Shown in pieces: positions 46,915 through 56,294 of a DNA stretch of 64,000 nt. Numbering within the stretch: the stretch's first letter is position 1; every line of letters begins with the position of its first letter. The stretch covers positions 682,001-746,000 of the forward strand of contig NZ_QXTH01000001.1 in the NCBI RefSeq assembly GCF_003946865.1, given 5' to 3'. Source of the DNA: Antribacter gilvus (lineage in GTDB: Bacteria; Actinomycetota; Actinomycetes; Actinomycetales; Cellulomonadaceae). Made by a program: the position numbers and the translations under genes. The notes beneath the pieces were generated by a model, which was not told the DNA's origin, did not search any database, and was given only the letters and a program-made list of their open reading frames with translations.

Positions 46915-48693
46915 GTGCGCCCCCTCCCCTTGCCGGACCCCGGCAACCCACCGCTGAGCTCTCCCGCCCGCCTCCTGCTCTGGCAGGCGGGTCAGCAGCG
47001 TGGCGTGCTGAGCCTGAGCCTGCTGACGGGCACGGTGACCATGCTGGGGTCGGCGATCGGCCCGCTGCTGCTGGGCCGCGCCATCGACGACGGGCTGGTG
47101 CACGGGTTCGGCCCGGGCCTCTTCTTCTGGTGCGGCGTGCTCGCGCTGAACGCCGCGGTCATCGTCGGCACCGGCGTGCTGGACCACACGTGGGCCGTCG
47201 AGAACTGGATCCGGTCGGCGTTCTCCTTCTCGCAGCTCGTCGGCTTCAAGGCCTCGCGGGCGGGGCACGCGATCACCAAGACGCTCCCCACCGGCGAGGT
47301 GGTGTCGGCGGTGGCCAGCGACGCCCTGCGCGTCGGCGAGGTCTACGCGCACCTCGGCCGGTTCGTCGGGTCGGTGGTCTCGTACCTGGCCGTGGCCGTG
47401 ATCATGCTGGTGCTGCACCCCGTGCTCGGCCTCGTCGTGGTGCTGGGCATCCCCGCCGTCGCCGGGGTCATGGCGCTGCTCGTCCGCCCGCTGCAGTCGC
47501 GCCAGATGGCGCAGCGCGAGGCCACGGGCCGCCTCACCACGCTCGGCGCGGACACGGTCTCCGGCCTGCGCATCCTGCGCGGGATCGGGGGCGAGGAGGT
47601 CTTCGCCGGCCGGTACGTGCGCCAGTCGCAGAAGGTGCGCGCCCAGGGCGTGCGCGTCGCCGACGTCCAGTCGGTGCTCGACGGCCTGCAGTTCCTGCTC
47701 CCGGGTCTCCTTGTGGCGGTCGTCCTCTGGACCGGCGCCCGGGCCGCGGTGGCGGGCGAGATCACGTCCGGCGAGCTGGTGACGTTCTACGGGTTCACGG
47801 CCTTCCTGTCGTGGCCGGTCCAGCTGGCCACCCAGATGATGCAGCAGCTGGTCCGGGGGCAGGTCTCCGCGGGCAAGATCCTCAACGTCCTCCGGGTCGA
47901 GTCCGCCACGCCGCAGCCCGCCGAGCCCGCCACCGCGCCGCCTGACGGCGCGGAGCTGGTGGACGAGGCGAGCGGACTCGTGCTGACGCCCGGCCGGGTG
48001 GTCGGCCTCGTGAGCGCGGAGCCGGACGAGTCCGCCCGTCTCGCGACGCGGCTCGGCCGGTTCGACGACGAGCTCGAGGAGCCCACACCGGTGCGCCTCG
48101 GCGGCGTCCTGCTGCGCGACCTCGACAAGGAGCACCTGCGTCATCGGGTCGTGGTCTCCGAGGCCACGCCCACGGTGTTCTCGGGAGTCCTCGGCGAGGA
48201 GATCGACCCGCGCGGACGCCGCGTCGCGGCCGAGCTGGCCGCGGCGATGCTGGTGGCCGACGCGCACGACGTGCTGGACAGCGTCCCCGGCGGGCTCGCG
48301 GGCGAGCTGCCCGAGAAGGGGCGGTCGCTGTCCGGCGGCCAGCGCCAGCGCGTGACGCTCGCCCGTGCCCTGCTCACCGAGCCCGAGATCCTCGTGCTGG
48401 TCGAGCCGACCAGCGCTGTCGACGCCCACACGGAGGCACGCATCGCCGAGCGGGTCGTGGACGCGCGCCGCGGCCGCACCACGCTGGTCATCACGGCCAG
48501 CCCGCTCGTCCTCGACCGCCTCGAGGCCGTGCACCTGCTGGAGGACGGCCGGGTCGTGGCGACCGGCACCCACCTCGAGCTCCTGGCGCGGGACGACCTG
48601 GTGGGTGCCCGTTACCGGGCGGTCGTCGGGCGCAGCATGGCAGAGGACGACGACACCGAGCTCACGAACGAGACCGTAGGAGGTGCGCGATGA
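46915..48693 (+). CDS. ABC exporter subunit A, degenerate nucleotide-binding domain
   Basis: 592-residue half-transporter: type IV exporter TM domain with about six helices (to ~310), then an NBD. The Walker A position reads SAEPDESAR (about 365-373) and lacks the GxxGxGK(S/T) lysine; Walker B reads VLVEPTSAVD, missing its Asp; the H-loop His is gone (VITASPLV). The signature LSGGQRQR (from ~472) is intact. It can therefore supply the signature half of one ATP site only and must pair with the next gene. GTG 46915 lies 8 nt after a TACCGT box; ATG 46909 is the alternative. Confidence 0.9.
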   Translation: MRPLPLPDPGNPPLSSPARLLLWQAGQQRGVLSLSLLTGTVTMLGSAIGPLLLGRAIDDGLVHGFGPGLFFWCGVLALNAAVIVGTGVLDHTWAVENWIRSAFSFSQLVGFKASRAGHAITKTLPTGEVVSAVASDALRVGEVYAHLGRFVGSVVSYLAVAVIMLVLHPVLGLVVVLGIPAVAGVMALLVRPLQSRQMAQREATGRLTTLGADTVSGLRILRGIGGEEVFAGRYVRQSQKVRAQGVRVADVQSVLDGLQFLLPGLLVAVVLWTGARAAVAGEITSGELVTFYGFTAFLSWPVQLATQMMQQLVRGQVSAGKILNVLRVESATPQPAEPATAPPDGAELVDEASGLVLTPGRVVGLVSAEPDESARLATRLGRFDDELEEPTPVRLGGVLLRDLDKEHLRHRVVVSEATPTVFSGVLGEEIDPRGRRVAAELAAAMLVADAHDVLDSVPGGLAGELPEKGRSLSGGQRQRVTLARALLTEPEILVLVEPTSAVDAHTEARIAERVVDARRGRTTLVITASPLVLDRLEAVHLLEDGRVVATGTHLELLARDDLVGARYRAVVGRSMAEDDDTELTNETVGGAR

Positions 48694-50468
48694 CCGCGAC
48701 AACGCAGACGCCGGGGGCGACCCAGGCGACGTCGGGCAAGCTGCCCATCGCGGACCGGGCGCAGGTCAACCGCGCTGTGGGCGTGCTGTTCCGGAAGCAC
48801 CGCGGGTCGCTCGTGCGCGTCGCGGTGCTGCACACCGGGACGGCCGTGGCGGGCCTCGCCGGCCCGTTCCTGCTCGGCCGGATCGTCGACGAGGTGGCGG
48901 CGGGGACCACCCTCGCGACCGTCAACCGGTTCGCCCTGTTCCTCGTGGCAGCCGTGGTGGTGCAGGCCGTGGTCATGCGGTTCGCCTCGCGGTACTCCCT
49001 GGTGTTCGGCGAGATGGTGTTCGCCGACCTCCGCGAGGAGTTCATGGACGCGGTGACGCGGCTGCCGCTGTCCACGGTGGAGCGCGCCGGGACCGGCGAC
49101 CTGGTGGCCCGCACCACGAACGACATCAACAAGCTGCAGAACGCGGTCCGCATGGGCGTGCCGCGCGTGCTGTGGTGCATCGTCACACTGAGCATGACGC
49201 TCGTGGCGGGGTTCCTCGCGGACCCGCTCGTGGCGCTCGGTCTGCTGGTGGGCATCCCGCTCATCGTGATCGGCGCCCGCTGGTACCTGAAGCGGGCGAC
49301 GCCCGGGTACCTGCGGGAGTCCGCGGCGTACGCGGCGCTCAACGGGACCATCACGGAGTCCGTCGAGGGGTCGCGCACGGTGGACGCGCTCAACCTGGGC
49401 GCGCGGGTGCGCGGCCGTGTGAACGAAGACCTGCGTGAGGCGTTCGCCGCCGAGAAGTACACCCTCGGCCTGCGGAACCGGCTGATCCCGTCGCTCGACG
49501 CGGCCGTCTCGATCGCCCCGGTCGCCGTGCTGCTGTGGGGCGGCTGGTTGCTCGCCAACGGGCACACCTCGCTCGGCGCGGTCACCACCGTGGCGGCGTT
49601 CGCCCACCAGATGGGCGGGCCGGTCTTCGACCTCATCTTCTGGCTGGACGAGCTCCAGGTGGCGGGCGTGGCGCTGGCCCGCGTGATCGGCGTGAGCCTC
49701 GTCGAGCCTGACCGCCAGGCCGGGGACACGGGCCCCGAGGACGAGCACGTGCGCGCGCACGGCGTGCGGTACGCGTACCGCGAGGGACACGACGTGCTGC
49801 ACGGCATCGACCTCGACCTGCGGGTGGGGGAGCGGCTCGCCGTCGTCGGCCCGTCGGGGGCGGGCAAGTCCACGCTGGGTCGCATGCTCGCCGGGATCCA
49901 CCCGCCCACGGGCGGATCCGTCACGGTGGGCGAGGTGCCCCTCGTGGAGCTGCCGCTCGAGGACCTGCGCAAGCACGTCGCGCTCGTGACCCAGGAGCAC
50001 CACGTGTTCGTGGGGTCGCTGGCCGAGAACCTGCGCCTCGCCAAGGTGGACGCCGAGGAGGAGGAGCTCTTCGGCGCGCTGCGAGCGGTCGATGCCCACG
50101 AGTGGGTCGAGGCTCTGCCCGACGGGCTCGCCACCGAGGTGGGTTCCGGCGGGCACCCGCTGACGCCCGCCCAGGCGCAGCAGGTGGCGCTCGCGCGCCT
50201 CGTGCTGCTCGACCCGCACACCCTCGTCCTCGACGAGGCGACCTCGCTGCTCGACCCGCGCGCGGCCCGGCACCTCGAGCGCTCGCTCAACGCGGTGCTG
50301 GAGGGTCGCACGGTCGTGGCCATCGCGCACCGCCTCCACACGGCGCACGACGCCGACCGGGTCGCCGTCGTGGACGGGGGCCGCATCTCGGAGATCGGCT
50401 CGCACGACGAGCTGGTCGCTGCGGGAGGGGAGTACGCCCGGCTCTGGCACAGCTGGCAGCACGAGTAG
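48690..50468 (+). CDS. ABC exporter subunit B, catalytic Walker site but no LSGGQ
   Basis: 592-residue half-transporter overlapping subunit A by ATGA. After the six-helix exporter domain, the NBD has an intact Walker A (GPSGAGKST, 49848-49874), Walker B TLVLDEATSLLD and H-loop AIAHRL, but the signature is LTPAQAQQ (50160-50183) in place of LSGGQ. Combined with subunit A this gives one complete ATP site and one dead site. The substrate (drug, lipid or peptide) cannot be predicted. guaA starts 22 nt after it. Confidence 0.93.
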   Translation: MTATTQTPGATQATSGKLPIADRAQVNRAVGVLFRKHRGSLVRVAVLHTGTAVAGLAGPFLLGRIVDEVAAGTTLATVNRFALFLVAAVVVQAVVMRFASRYSLVFGEMVFADLREEFMDAVTRLPLSTVERAGTGDLVARTTNDINKLQNAVRMGVPRVLWCIVTLSMTLVAGFLADPLVALGLLVGIPLIVIGARWYLKRATPGYLRESAAYAALNGTITESVEGSRTVDALNLGARVRGRVNEDLREAFAAEKYTLGLRNRLIPSLDAAVSIAPVAVLLWGGWLLANGHTSLGAVTTVAAFAHQMGGPVFDLIFWLDELQVAGVALARVIGVSLVEPDRQAGDTGPEDEHVRAHGVRYAYREGHDVLHGIDLDLRVGERLAVVGPSGAGKSTLGRMLAGIHPPTGGSVTVGEVPLVELPLEDLRKHVALVTQEHHVFVGSLAENLRLAKVDAEEEELFGALRAVDAHEWVEALPDGLATEVGSGGHPLTPAQAQQVALARLVLLDPHTLVLDEATSLLDPRAARHLERSLNAVLEGRTVVAIAHRLHTAHDADRVAVVDGGRISEIGSHDELVAAGGEYARLWHSWQHE

Positions 50469-50490
50469 CGGCAGCACCTAGACTTGGGGG

Positions 50491-52101
50491 GTGACGACCC
50501 CCGCCACCATCCCTGAGATCGCCTCCCCCTCGAGCCTGCCGGCGCACCGGCCTGTCCTCGTGGTGGACTTCGGCGCCCAGTACGCCCAGCTGATCGCACG
50601 CCGCGTCCGCGAGGCCAAGGTCTACTCCGAGATCGTGCCCCACACGTTCTCGGTCGACCAGATGCTCGCCAAGGATCCCGTGGCGATCATCCTGTCGGGC
50701 GGGCCGTCGTCGGTGTACGCCACCGGCGCCCCGTTCGTGGACCCCAAGCTGTTCGAGGCCGGGGTGCCGGTGCTCGGCATCTGCTACGGCTTCCAGGCCA
50801 TGGCGCAGGCGCTCGGCGGCGACGTCGCGCAGACGGGCCTGCGCGAGTACGGCGGCACGGAGGTCGAGGTGTGCGCGGCAGGTGTCCTGCTCGCGGGCAC
50901 GCCCGACCACCAGACCACCTGGATGAGCCACGGCGACGCGGTGCACCGCGCGCCGGACGGCTTCGAGGTGCTCGCGACGTCGTCGGGCTCGCCGGTCGCG
51001 GCGTTCGAGGACAAGGGCCGCCGGCTCTTCGGCGTGCAGTGGCACCCGGAGGTCAAGCACTCTGCGCACGGCCAGACCGTGCTGGAGCACTTCCTGTACG
51101 AGGGCGCCGGGCTGGCCCCGGACTGGACGCCCGGCAACGTGATCGCCGAGCAGGTCGAGGCGATCCGCGCCCAGGTGGGCGACGCGCGCGTGGTCTGCGG
51201 GCTCTCGGGCGGCGTGGACTCCTCCGTGGCGGCCGCGCTGGTGCAGCGGGCGGTCGGCGACCAGCTGACCTGCGTCTTCGTGGACCATGGCCTGCTGCGT
51301 GCGGGCGAGGCCGAGCAGGTGGAGCGCGACTTCGTCGCCGCCACCGGCGTGAACCTCGTGGTGCGTGACGAGCGCGAGCGCTTCCTCCAGGCCCTCGCCG
51401 GTCACAGCGACCCCGAGACCAAGCGCAAGATCATCGGCCGCGAGTTCATCCGCGTCTTCGAGGACGCGGCCCGCGACATCGTGGCCGAGGCGGGTGCGCA
51501 CGGCGAGGAGGTCAAGTTCCTCGTCCAGGGCACGCTGTACCCCGACGTGGTGGAGTCGGGCGGCGGCGAGGGCGCGGCCAACATCAAGAGCCACCACAAC
51601 GTGGGCGGCCTGCCGGACGACCTGCAGTTCTCGCTGATCGAGCCGCTGCGGACGCTGTTCAAGGACGAGGTCCGCGCCGTGGGCCTCGAGCTCGGCGTCC
51701 CCGAGGCGATCGTCTGGCGTCAGCCCTTCCCGGGCCCCGGCCTGGGCATCCGGATCGTCGGTGAGGTCACGGCCGACCGCCTGGAGATCCTCCGCGCGGC
51801 CGACGCGATCGCCCGCGAGGAGCTCACGCGCGCGGGCCTCGACCGGGAGATCTGGCAGTGCCCGGTGGTGCTCCTCGGCGACGTGCGCTCCGTGGGCGTG
51901 CAGGGCGACGGCCGCACCTACGGTCACCCGATCGTGCTGCGCCCGGTCTCCTCCGAGGACGCCATGACCGCGGACTGGACGCGCCTCCCGTACGACGTGC
52001 TGTCCGTCATCTCGACCCGCATCACCAACGAGGTGCGCGAGGTCAACCGCGTGGTGCTCGACGTGACGAGCAAGCCGCCGGGCACCATCGAGTGGGAGTG
52101 A
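50491..52101 (+). CDS. guaA: GMP synthase (glutamine-hydrolysing)
   Basis: Aminates XMP to GMP. 536 residues: class I glutaminase domain with nucleophile Cys in GICYGFQAM and His/Glu in VQWHPEV; ATP-pyrophosphatase P-loop [11 protein letters not shown]-terminal dimerisation domain ending [12 protein letters not shown] start 6 nt after TAGACT (50479-50484), without Shine-Dalgarno, so probably leaderless despite being only 22 nt from the ABC gene. A dispersed hairpin element follows. Confidence 0.98.
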   Translation: MTTPATIPEIASPSSLPAHRPVLVVDFGAQYAQLIARRVREAKVYSEIVPHTFSVDQMLAKDPVAIILSGGPSSVYATGAPFVDPKLFEAGVPVLGICYGFQAMAQALGGDVAQTGLREYGGTEVEVCAAGVLLAGTPDHQTTWMSHGDAVHRAPDGFEVLATSSGSPVAAFEDKGRRLFGVQWHPEVKHSAHGQTVLEHFLYEGAGLAPDWTPGNVIAEQVEAIRAQVGDARVVCGLSGGVDSSVAAALVQRAVGDQLTCVFVDHGLLRAGEAEQVERDFVAATGVNLVVRDERERFLQALAGHSDPETKRKIIGREFIRVFEDAARDIVAEAGAHGEEVKFLVQGTLYPDVVESGGGEGAANIKSHHNVGGLPDDLQFSLIEPLRTLFKDEVRAVGLELGVPEAIVWRQPFPGPGLGIRIVGEVTADRLEILRAADAIAREELTRAGLDREIWQCPVVLLGDVRSVGVQGDGRTYGHPIVLRPVSSEDAMTADWTRLPYDVLSVISTRITNEVREVNRVVLDVTSKPPGTIEWE

Positions 52102-52110
52102 CCCTCCGGG

Positions 52111-52177
52111 GTGCGCGCCAGACTGCTTCCAGCTACGCGTAACGAGCCGTAGGCGCGCCTGGAAGCGGTCTGGCGCG
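52111..52177. repeat. dispersed hairpin element, copy 2 (after guaA)
   Basis: Arms 52111-52132 and 52159-52177; the shared core GCGCGCCAGACTGCTTCCAG pairs with CTGGAAGCGGTCTGGCGCG. The arms match copy 1 at 45034-45105, but the middle of the loop is in the opposite orientation (ACGAGCCGTAG here, CTACGGCTCGG there). Starts 10 nt after guaA and ends just before the stop of the convergent prepilin-peptidase gene. Confidence 0.85.
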
Positions 52178-52178
52178 T

Positions 52179-52757
52179 TCACGTCCCCAGGCGGGCGAGC
52201 GTCAGGGCCGCCGCGGTGCCCGCCAGCATGTAGGGCCCGAACGGGATCACCGAGTCCCGGCGGGCCCGCCGGGCGAGCAGGAGCGCCAGGGCGACGAGGC
52301 CGCCCAGAAGGAACGGCGCGACGGCGGCCACCGACCAGGCGGTCCAGCCGTGCCACGCGGCGGCGGCGCCGAGCACGGGCGCCAGCTTGACGTCGCCGAA
52401 TCCCAGGCCGCTCCGGTGCAGCCGGTGGAGCAGCCAGTACGCGGCGCCGAGCAGGGCGGCGCCCCCGGCCGCGCGGGCCAGCGCGGGCCAGTCGCCGCTG
52501 CCGGCCGCGGCGCCCAGGAGGAGCGCCGCGAAGACACCCGACGCCGGCAGGCTGATCGCGTCCGGCAGCCGGTGGGTCCGGGCGTCGATCACGCCGAGGG
52601 CCGCGCCGGCGACTGCCAGGACCACCAGGGCGGGAGTGGTCCAGCCCGGCCCGCTCGCCCACACCGCCCATGCGGCGGCGGGGACGGCAAGGAACCCGAC
52701 GGCACGCCGGTGCGGCTCGAGCTCGAGGGCGGCGCGGTCGCGAAGGGTGGTCGGCAC
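52179..52757 (-). CDS. A24-family prepilin-peptidase-like membrane protease
   Basis: 192 residues, six or so TM segments. Carries the two active-site aspartates of type 4 prepilin peptidases: GVIDARTHRLPDAI and LGFGDVKL. It lacks the N-terminal methyltransferase domain of PilD, so it is of the short form often encoded with Flp/Tad pili. No pilus genes are in the window. GTG start with TAGCCT (52764-52769, minus strand) 6 nt upstream. Confidence 0.88.
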   Translation of the reverse strand: MPTTLRDRAALELEPHRRAVGFLAVPAAAWAVWASGPGWTTPALVVLAVAGAALGVIDARTHRLPDAISLPASGVFAALLLGAAAGSGDWPALARAAGGAALLGAAYWLLHRLHRSGLGFGDVKLAPVLGAAAAWHGWTAWSVAAVAPFLLGGLVALALLLARRARRDSVIPFGPYMLAGTAAALTLARLGT

Positions 52758-52837
52758 AGCGTGAGGCTAGGGCTCGATACGGGTTGGTGCGCGGTGGTGC
52801 TGTGATGCGTCGTCCGGAGATACTTCTACGGGCGCCT

Positions 52838-52851
52838 TGTTAGCGCTCACA
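52838..52851. promoter_or_regulatory. LacI-family operator before the arabinofuranosidase
   Basis: TGTTAGCGCTCACA, a 14-bp palindrome centred on CG with one mismatch, the form recognised by sugar-responsive LacI repressors in Actinobacteria. It is 41 nt before the ATG, in position to block transcription until an arabino-sugar is present. Confidence 0.75.
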
Positions 52852-52891
52852 GGATCCGCCACCGCCTCGCCGACGAGGAGTCGACACCCCC

Positions 52892-54421
52892 ATGACCGAG
52901 CCCACCGCCGCCCTCTCCGCCGTGATCGACCTGGACGTCCCCGGGCCTACGATCTCCCGCCACCTCTACGGCCACTTCGCCGAGCACCTCGGCCGCTGCA
53001 TCTACGGCGGCTTCTGGGTGGGCGAGGACTCGCCGATCCCGAACGAGGGCGGGATCCGGGCGGACGTCGTCGAGGCCCTCCGCGCCCTGGACATCCCGAA
53101 CCTCCGGTGGCCGGGCGGCTGCTTCGCCGACGAGTACCACTGGTCCGACGGCATCGGCCCGCGTGCCGACCGCCCGCGGATGATCAACACCCACTGGGGC
53201 GACGTCGAGGAGAACAACCACTTCGGCACGCACGAGTTCATGGCGTTGTGCGAGCTGCTCGGCACCGAGCCGTACGTCTCGTCCAACGTGGGGTCGGGCT
53301 CCGTCCGCGAGGCGAGCGACTGGGTCGAGTACCTGACGCGCGACGGCGACTCCCCGATGGCCCGCCTGCGCCGGGAGAACGGCCGCGACGAGCCGTGGAA
53401 GGTGCGCTTCTGGGGCGTCGGAAACGAGCCCTGGGGCTGCGGCGGCAACCTGCGGGCCGAGCAGTTCGCCCCGCTCGCGCGCCAGTACGCCACGTACGCG
53501 CGCAACCACGGCGGCAACGAGCTGTACCGGATCGCGGCCGGCGCGTCCGACGACGACTACCAGTGGACCGCCACGCTCATGAAGGAGGTCACGTCCCGCC
53601 TGGGCGACCGTGACCCGCGCGACCTCTTCCAGGCCGTCTCGTTCCACTACTACACCTTCACGGGCGAGTGGTCCGACAAGGGCTCGGCGACGAGCTTCAC
53701 GCGCGACGAGCACTGGACCGCGATGAGCCGCGCCCTGCGTGTGCGCCAGTACATCGCCGGGCACGCCGCCGTCATGGACGCCTACGACCCCACGAAGAAG
53801 ATCGGCCTCGCGCTCGACGAGTGGGGCACCTGGTGGAACGTCGAGCCCGGCACCAACCCCGGGTTCCTGTACCAGCAGAACGCCATGCGGGACGCGCTCG
53901 TCGCGGCCGTCCACTTCGACGCGTTCCACGACCACGCCGACCGGCTGCGCCTGGCGAACATCGCCCAGACCGTCAACGTGCTCCAGGCCATGGTCCTGAC
54001 CGACGAGGACCGGCTCGTCCTCACCCCGACCTACCACGTGTTCGAGATGAACCGCCCGCACCATGACGCCCAGGCGCTCGCCGTCCGGGTCCGCGACCGT
54101 GCCGAGCGTGAGGTGGACGGCGCGTCGATCCCGACGGTCTCCGCCTCGGCGTCCGTGAAGGACGGCCGGGTGGCCCTCTCGGTGACCAACCTCGACCCGG
54201 ACGCGTCCGCACGCGTCGAGCTCGACCTCCGGGGCAGGGACGTCACGGCGGTCTCCGGCCGCGTCCTCGCGGGCGCGGACGTCGCGGACCACAACACCTT
54301 CGACGGGCCGACGACGGTTGCCCCCCGTGCGTTCGACGGCGCCACGCTCGAGGGCGGTCGCCTCGTGCTCGACGTGCCGGCGGGCGCCTTCGTGGTGCTG
54401 GACCTGGCGCTCGCGGGCTGA
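52892..54421 (+). CDS. abfA: alpha-L-arabinofuranosidase, GH51
   Basis: Removes terminal alpha-L-arabinofuranosyl groups from arabinan or arabinoxylan oligosaccharides. 509 residues, no signal peptide, so intracellular. Acid/base Glu is in [11 protein letters not shown] and nucleophile Glu in [11 protein letters not shown]; also [13 protein letters not shown] and [11 protein letters not shown]-terminal beta-sandwich follows the barrel. Stands alone: no transporter or LacI gene beside it, so it probably belongs to a scattered regulon under the LacI-type operator. Suggests a plant-polysaccharide degrader. Confidence 0.96.
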   Translation: MTEPTAALSAVIDLDVPGPTISRHLYGHFAEHLGRCIYGGFWVGEDSPIPNEGGIRADVVEALRALDIPNLRWPGGCFADEYHWSDGIGPRADRPRMINTHWGDVEENNHFGTHEFMALCELLGTEPYVSSNVGSGSVREASDWVEYLTRDGDSPMARLRRENGRDEPWKVRFWGVGNEPWGCGGNLRAEQFAPLARQYATYARNHGGNELYRIAAGASDDDYQWTATLMKEVTSRLGDRDPRDLFQAVSFHYYTFTGEWSDKGSATSFTRDEHWTAMSRALRVRQYIAGHAAVMDAYDPTKKIGLALDEWGTWWNVEPGTNPGFLYQQNAMRDALVAAVHFDAFHDHADRLRLANIAQTVNVLQAMVLTDEDRLVLTPTYHVFEMNRPHHDAQALAVRVRDRAEREVDGASIPTVSASASVKDGRVALSVTNLDPDASARVELDLRGRDVTAVSGRVLAGADVADHNTFDGPTTVAPRAFDGATLEGGRLVLDVPAGAFVVLDLALAG

Positions 54422-54457
54422 GCCCCAGGCGTCGGCCGGCGCGGGCGACCGCGTGAT

Positions 54458-54513
54458 CGGTAGTTCGTCGCATGATCGGCAGTTCGAATTGCCGATCGTG
54501 CGACGAACTACCG
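54458..54513. repeat. 27-bp hairpin between convergent abfA and glycosyltransferase
   Basis: Arms 54458-54484 and 54487-54513 with loop CG; two wobble-type mismatches. Arm begins CGGTAGTTCGTCGC and continues ATGATCGGC. Starts 37 nt after abfA and ends 42 nt before the end of the glycosyltransferase. Confidence 0.85.
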
Positions 54514-54554
54514 AACGCACGAAGGGCGCGGGGGCGTCGGGCGGCGGCGGGTGG

Positions 54555-55724
54555 TCAGCCGCCGGACCGCGCCTGCGCCGCCCGCCGAGCCGCCAGCGCG
54601 TAGGCCGCGTCCGTCGCCGCCAGGACGTCCTTCCAGTCGGCCTCCGGCGCGACGGCGCGGTTGTGCGCGATGATCCCGTCGAGGAGGGCGGCGTCGGCGG
54701 ACAGCCGCACGAGGGCGTCGGCGACCGCCGCGTCGTCGGGCGCCACGAGGCCTTGCCTGCCGTCCACGACCCGCTCCGCCACGCCCGAGCCCGCCCGGGT
54801 GACCACCGCCAGGCCCGCGGCCTGCGCCTCCAGGGCCGCGAGGCCGAAGGCCTCCTGGACCGCGGGCGCGACGAACACGTCGGCGCGTGCGTAGAGGCGC
54901 TTGAGCTCGGTGGGCGTCAGCCGGCCCGGCATCGACACGACGTGCTGGAGGCCGCGCGCGGCCACCCGGCGCCGGGCCTCGGCGAGCTCCGGCCCCTCGC
55001 CGACGAGCGTCACGAAGAGGGCGCCGTCCGGCAGGCGCGAGGCGGCGTCGGACACGGCGTCCACCAGGGGCAGCATCCGCTTGCGAGGCGCGAACCGGCC
55101 GGCCGTGACCACGTGCACCGCCGCGCCCTCGGCGCGGTCGGCGCGCTCCGTGCGGGGGACACGCCACCCGGCCAGGTCGAGCCCGTTCGGGATGACGACG
55201 ACGTCGCCCCGTTCGCCCACCACGCGGCGCAGCGGCGCGGCCGTCAGCTCGCTCACGGCCGACCACACCACCGGCCAGTCCGCCCAGCGGACCATCCGGT
55301 CGAGGACGGCAAAACCCCGCTCCGCGGCGCCCCACACGCTGTGCACGGTCAGGACGGCGGGCAGACCCAATCGCGTGACGGGCCGCAGAGCGGCCTGCGC
55401 CGTGGGGGCCAGCACTCCCATGTGGAGGTGCACGACGTCGGGCGCGGCTCCCGTCGCGACCGCCTCCCGCAGGCGGCGCACCACGTGCGTGGTCGAGCGG
55501 GGATGGATCGGGTATCCGCCCGGGATGCGGGCGGCGACGCGGTGGACGGTGACGCCGCCGACCACGGCGGTGCTGATGCCGTTGGCCCCGGGCGCGGCGG
55601 GGGTGGTGGTCACGACCTCCACGTCGTGCCCGGCCGCGGCCTGCTGCCCGGCCAGTCGGCTCAGCTGCGACTCGATGCCGCCGAGGAGCGGCAGGTACGA
55701 GTCGGAGACGTGGGTGATACGCAC
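54555..55724 (-). CDS. GT4-family glycosyltransferase
   Basis: GT-B fold retaining transferase of 389 residues: MRITHVSDSYLPLLGGIESQ, the linker AGRFAPRKRMLPLV, and the donor-binding QEAFGLAALEAQAAG (the E-x7-E motif). Likely transfers a sugar from a nucleotide donor to a lipid or glycan of the envelope; acceptor unknown. GTG start at 55722-55724. It stands alone, divergent from the small membrane gene. Confidence 0.9.
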   Translation of the reverse strand: MRITHVSDSYLPLLGGIESQLSRLAGQQAAAGHDVEVVTTTPAAPGANGISTAVVGGVTVHRVAARIPGGYPIHPRSTTHVVRRLREAVATGAAPDVVHLHMGVLAPTAQAALRPVTRLGLPAVLTVHSVWGAAERGFAVLDRMVRWADWPVVWSAVSELTAAPLRRVVGERGDVVVIPNGLDLAGWRVPRTERADRAEGAAVHVVTAGRFAPRKRMLPLVDAVSDAASRLPDGALFVTLVGEGPELAEARRRVAARGLQHVVSMPGRLTPTELKRLYARADVFVAPAVQEAFGLAALEAQAAGLAVVTRAGSGVAERVVDGRQGLVAPDDAAVADALVRLSADAALLDGIIAHNRAVAPEADWKDVLAATDAAYALAARRAAQARSGG

Positions 55725-55785
55725 GCGGTCATCCCATCACACGTTCCACGGGCGGTGTCCGCCGCGCGTGGATAGCGTGACGGGC

Positions 55786-56241
55786 ATGTCCAGCATCGAG
55801 ACGTACCGTCCTGTCCGTGGCGTCAAGGGCGCTGGGGCCGTCACCACCCTTGCCGGCCTGGTCCTGATCGTCGCGGGCGTCCTCGTGTGGATCCTCGTGT
55901 CGACCCAGCTGGCTGACCAGCGGATCACCGTGTCGGACGACGCGAGCATGCTCGCCGGCCAGCAGGTGAGGGGGCCGTTCACCGCCTACGCGCAGGCGGA
56001 GGTGATCGACGAGCACGCCCTTGCCGCGTCCGACGGGAAGACGTACGCCGAGCTGGGCCAGGAGGACCCGGTCCGCGAGACCGTCATGAACGCGTCGTTC
56101 CTGCGGGCCTCGCTCTTCACCTCGGTGGTCGCCTTCGGCATCTGCGCGCTGGTGATCGGCCTCGGGATCGTGTTCCTCGTGGTCGGGGGTGCGCTGAGGC
56201 GGCTCGCGACCGCCGAGGCGATCGCGAGCCGCGCTCCCTGA
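55786..56241 (+). CDS. conserved actinobacterial membrane protein, 151 aa
   Basis: Two TM segments (about 19-40 and 108-135) flank an extracytoplasmic domain with ITVSDDASMLAGQQVRGPF, TAYAQAEVIDEHAL and YAELGQEDPVR. I know this pattern from actinobacterial proteins sometimes mis-labelled as LigA dioxygenase; no enzyme motif is visible and the function is unknown. ATG at 55786 is 7 nt after TAGCGT (55773-55778). Confidence 0.8.
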   Translation: MSSIETYRPVRGVKGAGAVTTLAGLVLIVAGVLVWILVSTQLADQRITVSDDASMLAGQQVRGPFTAYAQAEVIDEHALAASDGKTYAELGQEDPVRETVMNASFLRASLFTSVVAFGICALVIGLGIVFLVVGGALRRLATAEAIASRAP

Positions 56242-56294
56242 CCCTGCGCTCTCCGGCCCGCGGCCGCTGGGCGCGGCGGGTCACGTCGGGCGGG

